Program-made: the position numbers and the translations under genes
Part shown: positions 1 to 8,006 of the stretch, piece by piece
Position numbering within the stretch: position 1 is the first letter of the stretch
Layout of the letters: each line of letters opens with the position of its first letter
The notes under the pieces: generated by a model
Seen by the model: the letters and a program-made list of their open reading frames with translations, nothing else
What the model was told of the DNA's origin: nothing
Databases searched by the model: none
Source: an archaeon
Lineage (GTDB): Archaea > Asgardarchaeota > Hermodarchaeia > Hermodarchaeales > Hermodarchaeaceae
Length of the DNA: 44,343 bases
Direction of reading: 5' to 3'
Assembly: GCA_016550405.1 (NCBI GenBank)
Contig: JABXGX010000100.1
Span: forward strand, 1 to 44,343

Positions 1-548
1 AATACACTCTTCGATCCAACGTCTGTGTTTTGAAGCACCTCAATGACTTGGCTGAAGGTGGCTTCGGTGGATCGACTAGCCTGTTCTATAGCTTTGAGTT
101 CCGCTGTATCCTTTGTTTCACGAGCCTCTAAGAACAGGTTCTGAGCCGGTTTGACCTCAACCCCGAGTTTTTGTAGAAGATGTGTATGGAGTGCATTCGT
201 TTCATTTGGTACGCCAATTACCCCCTCTGATGGGAGTAAATTCTTCACAATATCAATAATCATCCTTTCCACATATTCATCCCTTGACACTTGATCCTGG
301 ATAGCCTGATTCATTGTTGGAGAAAGACTGTGAAAGTGTTGGACTGGGGAATACTTTTTTGCCCGTTCACAAATCATATCTGAGCCAGCAAGAACACCTG
401 GGTTATTGGGGAGTTTCACGAAATGGATTGGATCGATGGCGAGAAAACGACTCATGTAATAAAGGTCCGGATGTAAAAGGCTCGTTCCCTCTAGGTAAAG
501 TGCGTCTACACCATAATTAACCATCAACTCATCGATATCTTTGAGCAA
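1..548 (-). CDS. M24 family (Xaa-Pro) peptidase, N-terminal part
   Basis: The gene runs off the left edge, so only about 182 N-terminal residues are present. The N-terminal creatinase-like domain has a DELMVNYGVDALYLEG-type start followed by YYMSRFLA. It ends in a linker reading ARETKDTAELKAIEQAS, which is the hallmark junction with the catalytic pita-bread domain of Xaa-Pro dipeptidases and aminopeptidases. The metal ligands lie outside the window. I chose the TTG at 548 because GGAG lies 11 bases upstream and the first helix is then complete. An ATG at 524 is the alternative. The gene is divergent from the MFS gene at 774. The family cleaves the bond before proline in cytosolic peptides; activity cannot be judged from this fragment. 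Confidence 0.8.
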   Translation of the reverse strand, partial: MLKDIDELMVNYGVDALYLEGTSLLHPDLYYMSRFLAIDPIHFVKLPNNPGVLAGSDMICERAKKYSPVQHFHSLSPTMNQAIQDQVSRDEYVERMIIDIVKNLLPSEGVIGVPNETNALHTHLLQKLGVEVKPAQNLFLEARETKDTAELKAIEQASRSTEATFSQVIEVLQNTDVGSKSV

Positions 549-773
549 CTTAGAGCACGCTCCTTTCGTGTGGTAGACGATGCCGTCCTTTGTTGGCTTT
601 TACCTTAAATCTTATGATGATTTCAGTTGAGCTTAAGAGGGGAAATTTCGAAGCATCTATGCTATTAGACTTTGCACAAGACCTAAGTACCTCTGGTCCA
701 GGCTGGTGTGACCAAGATTCTGGTCACAACTTTACAGATAGCATATCTGCACTGACCACACACAACATCAGTA

Positions 774-2243
774 GTGAGTACAATGACTAACAACCAACCG
801 ACTGGCGACACAGATAGTGCTCCATCAGCGAGCTCCGTAGATCCAATTCCAGGTGATTTGGAACCAGTCCCAGAGGTTCCACCCCCAGAGAAGAAAGAGA
901 CAACGAGAAAAGGCTTTTTCACTTCATTAAAATCAGTGCTCACCTTTGGAAGCTATTCGGTATACCTAATCACCTCTTGGATCTTAGGTGTATTTGGCAT
1001 CATCATGCAAAGCTACCTCATGCTATTCTTGCGAGATTTTCTGATCTTATACACTCCCCAAATCGGGTTAGTTTACATTACAATTGGTTTCATTCTTCTG
1101 GGCTATATGGGCATTGAGCTAATTGCGCGATTCTTTGGTGGTTACATCGGTGATAATTACAATCGAAAATGGCTCTCAGTGCTGACCATGTTTGTCTCAG
1201 GAATCGCAATGCTCATTTTTGCTTTTAGCACTGGGATTATTGGGCTCATTGCTGGTTCCGTCCTTATGGCAGGTTCGGCTATTTTCGCAAGTGGTAGCAC
1301 TAGCTATATCTATGAGCAGATGGAACCTGAACACAGCGGTCTTGCGATGGGTATTTTCCAAACTAGTAGTGGATTTGGATTAATCGGACTTGGAATGGTC
1401 ACCTGGCTTCTAGCGATGGGTGTTCCCTTTGTAATAACTATTCAAATTGTGTTCTTCATAGGATTTCTTTGTTATATGGCGGCAGCAGTAATTCGAACTA
1501 TATTTCTAGCTGAGCCTCGTCCGATTGTTCGGGAAAAGAAGGACGCAAATCGGGCACGTGAATTTATCAAACAGAATGGAAATGCCCTCAAACTTCTATG
1601 GGTCATCCTACCAGTTTTCACAGTTGTCCTAATTCTCGATGCGCTAAGTGACGGATTCTATCGATTTGTCAGCACATTCTATTTGAATGAGGCACTGGGC
1701 TTTTCTATTGGGGAAATTAGCATCATGCTCATCGTTGTCTTGGCATTCTCTATTCCGCTCTCTGTGTATGTAGGATCCTTTTTTGATACTCGTGGAAGTC
1801 GACGTGCGATCATAGCCGTATATAGTGTGATGCCCATCACCCTTATCTTACTCATACTAACCCCCATATTCCCATATTGGCTTCCTATTCCTTGGATTGC
1901 ATCTCTCATTACAACGTACCCTGTCATAGAACCCCTAGCGAGTACAGCATTTCTTGCCATCGCCATGAAAAACATTAATGACATTCTTTGGTGGACCCTG
2001 ATTCTCACCTATCTGCGTAAAGCGCTCCCGCGATCAGAAACCGCGAAAATGCTCAGCATCTTCTTCATCGTGGTATTCATTTCTTTCCTAGTGACTCCTA
2101 TTCCCTCGGGAATCATTTACACGTTATTTGGAGCGATACCAGTTCTATTGGTTGCATTGATTCTGAACTTCGCAATAGTCTGTATTCTCATCTTAAGAAA
2201 TGTTGAACCCAAACCTATCCCGGATGAATACAAGGATCTTTAA
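774..2243 (+). CDS. MFS transporter
   Basis: This 489-residue membrane protein has a polar, proline-rich cytosolic N-terminal tail of about 60 residues and then about 12 hydrophobic segments in two halves, the major facilitator layout. The loop after the second helix reads RFFGGYIGDNYNRK, an MFS motif A variant, and GSFFDTRGSRR repeats it in the second half. The substrate cannot be inferred. The start is GTG at 774; an in-frame ATG at 783 is equally possible. It converges with a second MFS gene (end at 2260) that has little obvious similarity beyond the fold. It is divergent from the M24 peptidase gene, and the roughly 225 bases between them must hold both promoters. Confidence 0.85.
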   Translation: MSTMTNNQPTGDTDSAPSASSVDPIPGDLEPVPEVPPPEKKETTRKGFFTSLKSVLTFGSYSVYLITSWILGVFGIIMQSYLMLFLRDFLILYTPQIGLVYITIGFILLGYMGIELIARFFGGYIGDNYNRKWLSVLTMFVSGIAMLIFAFSTGIIGLIAGSVLMAGSAIFASGSTSYIYEQMEPEHSGLAMGIFQTSSGFGLIGLGMVTWLLAMGVPFVITIQIVFFIGFLCYMAAAVIRTIFLAEPRPIVREKKDANRAREFIKQNGNALKLLWVILPVFTVVLILDALSDGFYRFVSTFYLNEALGFSIGEISIMLIVVLAFSIPLSVYVGSFFDTRGSRRAIIAVYSVMPITLILLILTPIFPYWLPIPWIASLITTYPVIEPLASTAFLAIAMKNINDILWWTLILTYLRKALPRSETAKMLSIFFIVVFISFLVTPIPSGIIYTLFGAIPVLLVALILNFAIVCILILRNVEPKPIPDEYKDL

Positions 2244-2259
2244 TCTTGCAGCAGGAAGG

Positions 2260-3537
2260 TTATTCAGAACCGGTCGGTTCTCGGACTAGAGGCAACATCA
2301 AGGTCGCGATAACTGTCAGAAGAAGAGCTAATCCGAAAGTATAACTGTGACCCAAGAGAACCCACAGAAATCCTGCAATGATGCTGGCGGGTAAGGCTGC
2401 GATTCCTATAAGCATCTGATATAGACCGAGATTGCTTGCTCGGACATCAATTGGGGAGAGTTCAGAGATTAGTGAGGATGCCATGGGAACAGTTGCTCCG
2501 ATACTTGTTCCATAGAAGATGAGGGCTAGCAACACGCTCCAAGTTTCCTGTGGTGTAGGGGGTGTGGTGGGTGGTGGTGTGAACAAGAAAATGGCACACA
2601 TAGCTCCGAAGAATACGAAGCCTAAGAGCATCGTCTTACGACGTCCTATCTTGTCACCCAGTGTTCCTAACGGCGCTGAGGTGATGGCGGCTGTGAGGGT
2701 GAAAACAAAATAGGCAACCGTGACCCCTAGAATCGGACTGATAGAAGGGAGGACTAAGAATGCGCCTGCATAGAGGGTGACAAGCGACCAACTGAAGGAG
2801 GCGAGGGCGAAGAGCACGCTCAGTGTGAGGAAAATGGCGAGACTACGATTGATACCCCGGAAATGAAACACTGCTTTCCCTAGTTCCTTTCGGTAATCTT
2901 TGATTCGGAATAGAACAATCATGGCACCAATTACTGTTGGAATTGCCGCAAAAAGGAACAAGAAGCGAAGGCTTGACAGATCATCAAAGCCGAAGGTCAA
3001 TGTCAACCACGGGATGACAAAGACGATGAAAGCTAGAGAAATGAGAACACCAGCCGTGGCACCGGTATTGTCTGCAGTACGAAGAACACCAAAATTCTTT
3101 CCACGAGTTTCGTGTGTAGATACATCAGCAACTATGGCATCTCGAGGAGCTCCCCGAAGTTTCCCTGCCCGATCCAGGATTTTCGCTGGAATAAGCCACT
3201 GCCAGATGGGACTTGCTGCGTATATTACTCGAGAAGACGCCCCCATAAGATAACCGGTCCAAATGAAGGGTTTTCGCTTTTGGATTTTATCTGAAAGAAA
3301 TCCCGAGAACCCTTTGGAGACATTAACTACAAAATCTCCAATGCCATCAACTAGCCCTAAGATGAGGGGGGCAAGACCAGGAGGTGAAAGTAGAAAGACG
3401 AAATAGGGCCACACTGAGAAAATGATATCGGAACCCATATCGTTGAGGAAGGAAGCAACTCCAAAAGTTTGGACAACCCTTCGTTCATCGGGACACTCAC
3501 CAAGTAATTCTTTCATGGTTTCTTCGTTTTCACCCAT
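2260..3537 (-). CDS. MFS transporter
   Basis: A 425-residue membrane protein with about 12 hydrophobic helices. Motif A is seen as GFLSDKIQKRKP, and in the second half as GTLGDKIGRRKT. The segment DRAGKLRGAPRDAIVAD matches the DRxGKxxRxAPRDA signature of one MFS subgroup common in archaea and bacteria. The substrate is unknown. A short acidic N-terminus (MGENEETMKELLGE) precedes the first helix. The gene lies downstream of the disrupted RACo-like gene on the same strand, with a 58-base gap that contains TATA-like sequence, so it may have its own promoter. GAGG lies about 10 bases before the ATG. Confidence 0.85.
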   Translation of the reverse strand: MGENEETMKELLGECPDERRVVQTFGVASFLNDMGSDIIFSVWPYFVFLLSPPGLAPLILGLVDGIGDFVVNVSKGFSGFLSDKIQKRKPFIWTGYLMGASSRVIYAASPIWQWLIPAKILDRAGKLRGAPRDAIVADVSTHETRGKNFGVLRTADNTGATAGVLISLAFIVFVIPWLTLTFGFDDLSSLRFLFLFAAIPTVIGAMIVLFRIKDYRKELGKAVFHFRGINRSLAIFLTLSVLFALASFSWSLVTLYAGAFLVLPSISPILGVTVAYFVFTLTAAITSAPLGTLGDKIGRRKTMLLGFVFFGAMCAIFLFTPPPTTPPTPQETWSVLLALIFYGTSIGATVPMASSLISELSPIDVRASNLGLYQMLIGIAALPASIIAGFLWVLLGHSYTFGLALLLTVIATLMLPLVREPTGSE

Positions 3538-3595
3538 AACAGGAAACCCTCATCGAAGAATTGTATACTATAGCTATATTACCGTTATATCCTGT

Positions 3596-5485
3596 TCAAA
3601 GAAACAAGGAATCGACATAGGTTTGGGAGAATTCTGGGTGCCGAGCTAAATCAATGAATTCTGTCTTTAATGCTATTTCTGAAGCCTGTCGACGTTGGGG
3701 GACCGATAACAGGGCGAACTGGGCACCACTTAAAGCAGCATTTCCAATGAAGGAAATCCTTTCTAGGGGAAGACGAGGAATGAGACCAATCTGTTGTGCG
3801 CTGGCTAGATTGAGGTACGTGCCAAAAGCTCCTGCAATATATAGATGGTCAAGGTCTTGAGGTGAAAGGTGCTGATGTTGAAGAAGAAGCGTATAGCCCG
3901 TTTTTATTGCGGCTTTGGCCAATAGCAGCTGAGAGATGTCCTGCTCAGAGAGAGTGATTGTGTTCTTCCCATGCTTCGATAACCCTTCGAAGAGAACGAT
4001 ATATTTCTCCTTCCCTTCTGTCTTAACTAGGGGTCTAGCCTGTTTTGTAAATCGCCCTTTGGGTGAAAGCAGTTTTGCCTTTACTAGTTCAGCAATCGCA
4101 TCAACTACTCCTGATCCACATATTCCGATAGGAGCTTTTTGATCAATAGTGGTGAATGTAAACTTTAGAGAGGTTGGATTAAGGTGAATTCTTTCAATAG
4201 CTCCACTTATCGCTTTAATGCCATGTTTGATATGTGTCCCCTCAAAGGCTGGACCTGCTGCACAAGAAGTGGCAACAATATGGTCTTTGTTTCCGACGAT
4301 GACTTCGCTATTGGTACCAATATCAATCATTAAGGTTGGGGCAGATTGTTTGTGGAGTCCACTGGCTAACACATCCGCGACCGCATCAGCCCCTACATAT
4401 CCAGCGATGTTTGGAAGTACTTAGACTATACTCTGGGTTGGAAGGTTGAGACCTAGTTGCCCTGCAGAGACCTCAATAGGTCCACGGAAGGGGGGAACAA
4501 AAGGTCCATATGCCAGATGGGTTGTGTCAACCCCTAGAAATAGGCTAGTCATAACAGTGTTACCAACAACGATAATCTCGTAGATTTGGTTGAGAGGAAC
4601 TCCAATAGAAGTGAGTGACTGTAGGAGTTGGTTAATGCCTTCGATTATGACCGCTTGTAGTTCACTTCGGTTTTCTAAACTCACACCAGCGTAGCTTAGG
4701 CGAGTCATTATATCGTCGCCAAACCTTAATTAGGGATTTTCAATTCCCTCAGAAGCGATGAGATTTCCTGATACAAGGGAGTACAGACTCGCCACTAGTT
4801 TGGAGGTTCCAATATCTAAGGCGACTCCACAAATATTGTCTTGAGTATCTCCTCCAAGTATATCGAGAATCTGATGCTGGTTTCGGATTATTAGTATCAC
4901 TTCACCTCGCGCTTTCCGAACAGCATGTGGGGTTTTCGCAATAACAGGTAGCGGGTACTCCCAGCTCGTCACAGGCGCAAAGATGGGATTTTGGATTAGA
5001 CTAGAGAGCACTCGTTCAGTATCTGGAATGGTGGCTTGATTATTGACGCCTGGAATCCTGAGGAGCACTGATTCAAAAGCAGGTTTGACCAGGACAGGTT
5101 TTTGAATCCCTTCAAGTTGCACACGGCGCCGAGTTTCTCGACTCGCAGTTGGAATTGTGACTACCAGCGATTCGGTCTTATCAATACGAGCCTGGCAGGC
5201 GAGACGGAATCCTGCGTTAATTTGCTTCGACGTTAAATGGGATCGTTCTGCAGCTGTCAATGGCGCCATACTTTTTGATGATTCTACTTGGACCCGACAT
5301 TTTCCACAGATGCCTTGGCTTCCACATTCCGTTCGAAGACGTATTCTCGCACGCTAAGCGACTTGGAAAATAGTTTCTCCAATCTGAGCGGTAATTCGTT
5401 GCCCTTCCGGTTCAAAGGTCACAGACGTATCTGACACCAGGGTTAAACTCCATCCTATAAATGCTTGACAGAGTGGTTTTTTCAT
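3596..5485 (-). pseudogene. RACo/RamA-like corrinoid activator (2Fe-2S ferredoxin + ASKHA, DUF4445), three in-frame stops
   Basis: Read as one frame from ATG 5485 to the final stop at 3596, this gives 629 codons, the usual size for reductive activators of corrinoid methyltransferase proteins. A ferredoxin domain comes first (VTFEPEGQRITAQIGETIF, then C-x5-C-x2-C in TECGSQGICGKC, fourth Cys in RLACQAR). A linker follows, then an ASKHA ATPase domain with LDIGTSK, IDIGTNSE and the terminal YIAGAFG. Three stops interrupt it without any frameshift: TAG at 5354-5356 (codon 44), TAA at 4730-4732 (codon 252) and TAA at 4421-4423 (codon 355). The second sits exactly where the family has Gln in NPQ, so one C-to-T change explains it. 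The family reduces Co(II) corrinoid proteins. No corrinoid methyltransferase is nearby. A recently inactivated gene is the simplest reading; readthrough or consensus errors are alternatives. Confidence 0.8.
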
Positions 5486-5565
5486 CAATAAGTGAACCAC
5501 TGAAAATTTAAACCGTTGCGTCTAAGGTAGCATTGTAGATTATAAGGGAAAAGCCCATACAGTAA

Positions 5566-5838
5566 GTGACCTTTCCCTTCGAGGTGACTGAAACCTTGGC
5601 AGAATCTCCTCCCCCTGAAACTCCTCCTCCATCAACTCCTCCCACTCAACCACCAGCTGCACCTAAACCAGAAGAAAAACCCCTTGCCCCCGATCAGTGC
5701 CCAAGATGCCGAAGTGATGCAACAACCATTTTACGAAAAGTGCCCATCGCCTATGGCCATGAGATCACTCGTAAATGTGATAAGTGCGGGAATACCTGGA
5801 CATACAAATCCAAATTCGGCGCTGGTGCCTGGCCTTAG
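5566..5838 (+). CDS. Zinc-ribbon protein with proline-rich N-terminus
   Basis: A 90-residue protein starting at GTG 5566. Residues 12-45 are almost entirely Pro, Glu, Thr and Ala, a disordered tail. The C-terminal half is a four-cysteine zinc ribbon, C-P-R-C and, 22 residues later, C-D-K-C-G, followed by NTWTYKSKFG. The ribbon resembles the TFIIS/RPB9-like class, whose second knuckle is also followed by an aromatic residue, but the Asp-Glu pair of true TFS transcript-cleavage factors is absent. It could bind nucleic acid or a protein partner. No function can be assigned. It is divergent from the RACo-like gene. An upstream purine-rich stretch (AAGGGAAAAG) is only a weak ribosome site. Confidence 0.65.
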   Translation: MTFPFEVTETLAESPPPETPPPSTPPTQPPAAPKPEEKPLAPDQCPRCRSDATTILRKVPIAYGHEITRKCDKCGNTWTYKSKFGAGAWP

Positions 5839-5955
5839 GTTCACGATAATTGCTCTGCAGCCGCAAGGGAACTATCTCAGGTGCTAACTTTCGGTCTAAA
5901 AATATGGAAAACCTAGTAACACGGTTACTTGCATCTTGGTTGAGTAATTAGTAAG

Positions 5956-6132
5956 TTAAGCTTTCTCAAAACCATAGCAGGAGGCTTTATCGACGAGGAG
6001 AAGATAGCTCTTATCGCCCGATTTGGCAAAAGGGTTAGTCCCTTGACACACACCGCCTTTTCGATCATAATTTTTGCAGTCAAGACAAATTGATTTGATA
6101 GACATTTCATCAGGCATGATTTTCTGGGTCAT
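5956..6132 (-). CDS. Small four-cysteine protein (58 aa)
   Basis: A 58-codon frame starts at ATG 6132 and stops at 5956. The translation begins MTQKIMPDEMSIKSICLDC. It has Cys16, Cys19, Cys29 and Cys52, with the motif C-L-D-C-x9-C, enough ligands for one zinc or iron-sulfur site. The spacing CxxC-x9-C-x22-C does not match a family I can name. Support for coding: the frame is open across the whole stretch, it is soluble in composition, and the only competing frame on this strand gives an unlikely peptide. It stands alone between two plus-strand genes. Function unknown. Confidence 0.55.
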   Translation of the reverse strand: MTQKIMPDEMSIKSICLDCKNYDRKGGVCQGTNPFAKSGDKSYLLLVDKASCYGFEKA

Positions 6133-6267
6133 TATTTATTTCACCAAATGAAAGGTGGTTCGAGTAAGGAGGCGAGATAGCTAAAACCTTTTCCGTCGCA
6201 TTATTTTCAAAATGACTACACCCAAATACCGCTACTACAGAAGGAAATATTCACCGGAGGTTAATAG

Positions 6268-6792
6268 ATGGCTAAAAATCCTTTAATTGAGTCAGATGAG
6301 GCAGAGATGTTTCAGGGGATTGTATCTCAAATTGCTAACCGACTTGTTAAACAAAAGGCAACATTAATGGTGGCTGAATCAGCTACGGGAGGTTTGATTC
6401 AACATCTTCTTACAGAAACACCTGGAAGCTCGGATTTTTATGATGGAGGAGTCGTCGCTTATGCGAATGAACTGAAACACCGCTTATTACAGGTTCCTGA
6501 AGCCACGATAAAGAAATTTGGTAGCGTGAGTGCAGAAACAGTAGCAGCCATGGCTAATGGCGTTCGATTATGGATGAATTCTGATTATGGTCTTGCCACA
6601 TCTGGCATTGCGGGTCCTACCAAGGGAAAATCATCAAAACCGATTGGATTGGTCTATGTGGCAGTTTCTCATTGTTCGTTTGAAACCATTACACAAGAAT
6701 ATCGCTTCACAGGTAATCGACGCGATAATAAATTAAATTTCAGCCATGCAGCACTAACCCTACTTCTTGACTGTATTAAACAAGAAGAGTAA
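6268..6792 (+). CDS. pncC: Nicotinamide-nucleotide amidohydrolase / CinA C-terminal domain protein
   Basis: This 174-residue protein is a stand-alone CinA C-terminal domain. The family hydrolyses NMN to nicotinate mononucleotide and ammonia, recycling NAD breakdown products in the cytosol. Diagnostic motifs are LMVAESATGGLIQHLL, with the family's catalytic Ser in the AES-x-TGG position, then YDGGVVAYANELKHRLL and TSGIAGPTKG. The usual Cys in AESCTGG is Ala here, a tolerated change. No N-terminal molybdopterin-like domain is fused. A clear GGAGG lies about 7 bases before ATG 6268, one of the better ribosome sites in the window. The radical SAM gene follows after 54 bases on the same strand. 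Confidence 0.88.
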   Translation: MAKNPLIESDEAEMFQGIVSQIANRLVKQKATLMVAESATGGLIQHLLTETPGSSDFYDGGVVAYANELKHRLLQVPEATIKKFGSVSAETVAAMANGVRLWMNSDYGLATSGIAGPTKGKSSKPIGLVYVAVSHCSFETITQEYRFTGNRRDNKLNFSHAALTLLLDCIKQEE

Positions 6793-6846
6793 CAAAATCT
6801 TGTTAATATTGGCGGAACTCTCTTAAAGCGCCATATAACACGACAC

Positions 6847-7764
6847 ATGACAATCATGCCACCTTTATCTGGATACCCTAACTATCTTGAATCCCCTGTC
6901 TTTCGTCCACCAAGTGAGGCGAATAGTCTAATTCTTCAGGCCACCTTTGGATGTTCACATAATGCGTGCACCTTTTGTGGTAGCTACCGTACAAAACAGT
7001 TCAGGGTCAAACCTTTCTCAAAGTTCAAAGAGGAAGTAATCCAATTAGCACGAAAATATAGGATCCAACCTCGACGAATATTCCTTGCGGATGGTGATGC
7101 TTTCGTTCTCTCCACAAAGCAACTTATGGACATTCTCCAACTCTTAGCTGATGAATTTCCAAGCACAGAGAGGATTAGCATCTACGCAAGTGGAATCAAT
7201 GTCCTACGAAAGTCCGATAAAGAACTCGCTCAAATCCATGAGGCGGGGCTGGAGATGATTTATTTAGGTCTAGAATCCGGAGATGATTTCGTTCTTCAAA
7301 ATGTGAATAAAGGCATCTCGAACGAAGAACACATTGCGGCTTGTTTAAGACTGAAGAAAGCAGGATTTACTCTCTCCCCAATTATTATTTTAGGGTTAGG
7401 TGGGAAGAGTCGAAGTCAACTTCATGCTAAAAATACTGCAAAGACGATAAGGGCGATTGATCCGCCATTCTTAGCGGCTTTGACACTCATGCTTGTTCCA
7501 GGAACAGAGCTGTATTTGCAAGCCAAACAGAAACAATTCCAACCGCTAACACCACTTGAAATTCTCCATGAGCTTCGCCTTCTTCTTGATGGACTCACTA
7601 GTCTTTCATATTGCGTGTTCCGTACTAACCATGCTTCAAATTATCTTCCTCTCCGGGGAGTACTTTCTCAAGATCGAGAAAAGCTTCTCGGAACCATCGA
7701 CTCCGTTCTAGCGGATCCCAATATCTCAGATAGATTACGACCTGAATATATTCGGGGATTGTAA
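6847..7764 (+). CDS. Radical SAM protein (Elp3/MiaB-like, COG1032-type)
   Basis: This 305-residue protein has a single radical SAM domain. The cluster motif is GCSHNACTFCGSYR, Cys36-x4-Cys41-x2-Cys44. That is one residue longer than the canonical CxxxCxxC spacing but typical of this subgroup of archaeal and bacterial radical SAM proteins. Further supports are FLADGDAF (strand 2), IYASGINVL, and YLGLESGDDFVLQNVNKG near the SAM-contacting region. No B12 domain, TRAM domain or SPASM cysteines are present. The substrate is unknown. It follows pncC closely and may be cotranscribed with it. The start at ATG 6847 is followed by a second ATG at 6856. Confidence 0.85.
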   Translation: MTIMPPLSGYPNYLESPVFRPPSEANSLILQATFGCSHNACTFCGSYRTKQFRVKPFSKFKEEVIQLARKYRIQPRRIFLADGDAFVLSTKQLMDILQLLADEFPSTERISIYASGINVLRKSDKELAQIHEAGLEMIYLGLESGDDFVLQNVNKGISNEEHIAACLRLKKAGFTLSPIIILGLGGKSRSQLHAKNTAKTIRAIDPPFLAALTLMLVPGTELYLQAKQKQFQPLTPLEILHELRLLLDGLTSLSYCVFRTNHASNYLPLRGVLSQDREKLLGTIDSVLADPNISDRLRPEYIRGL

Positions 7765-7823
7765 GAAAGGTTTAACTCCTCCGCTTCGGAAAATAAAGAA
7801 GAGCCTTTTGGAGTTGAATATAA

Positions 7824-8003
7824 TTGACTTTAGATCCAGATGATCTTGATCCCTTAAGGCGAGGAGAACCTCGACCAATTCATCCGAAGGATCCTCGGCA
7901 GCCTTTTAATGCGGATATATTAGCTTTGCTCCGTCAACTTGTGGTCCGGGTAGAACAGCTAGAAAAGGATATGCACGAAGTCAAAGAGAAACTGAAAATC
8001 TAA
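7824..8003 (+). CDS. Small coiled-coil protein (59 aa)
   Basis: A 59-residue frame opens with TTG at 7824, directly after an in-frame TAA, so TTG is the earliest possible start. GGAG lies 10 bases upstream. The N-terminal half is charged and proline-rich (LDPDDLDPLRRGEPRP). The C-terminal half, from about residue 28, is a heptad-like helix (LALLRQLVVRVEQLEKDM) predicted to form a coiled coil. It lies 59 bases after the radical SAM gene on the same strand and ends 3 bases before the converging M1 peptidase gene. Small coiled-coil proteins like this are often dimerising accessory subunits. No family recognised. Confidence 0.55.
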   Translation: MTLDPDDLDPLRRGEPRPIHPKDPRQPFNADILALLRQLVVRVEQLEKDMHEVKEKLKI

Positions 8004-8006
8004 ATC

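Noticed and set aside
590..790. A 66-codon plus-strand frame before the first MFS gene
   Set aside because: It overlaps the divergent promoter region and the MFS start, has no ribosome site or recognisable protein composition.
5354..5356. In-frame TAG as a pyrrolysine codon in the RACo-like gene
   Set aside because: Pyrrolysine occurs in methylamine methyltransferases, not in their activators, and the two TAA stops in the same frame would remain unexplained.
6211..6285. A 24-codon frame before pncC with basic and aromatic residues
   Set aside because: It is too short, overlaps the pncC start in another frame, and has no ribosome site; the GGAGG there clearly serves pncC.
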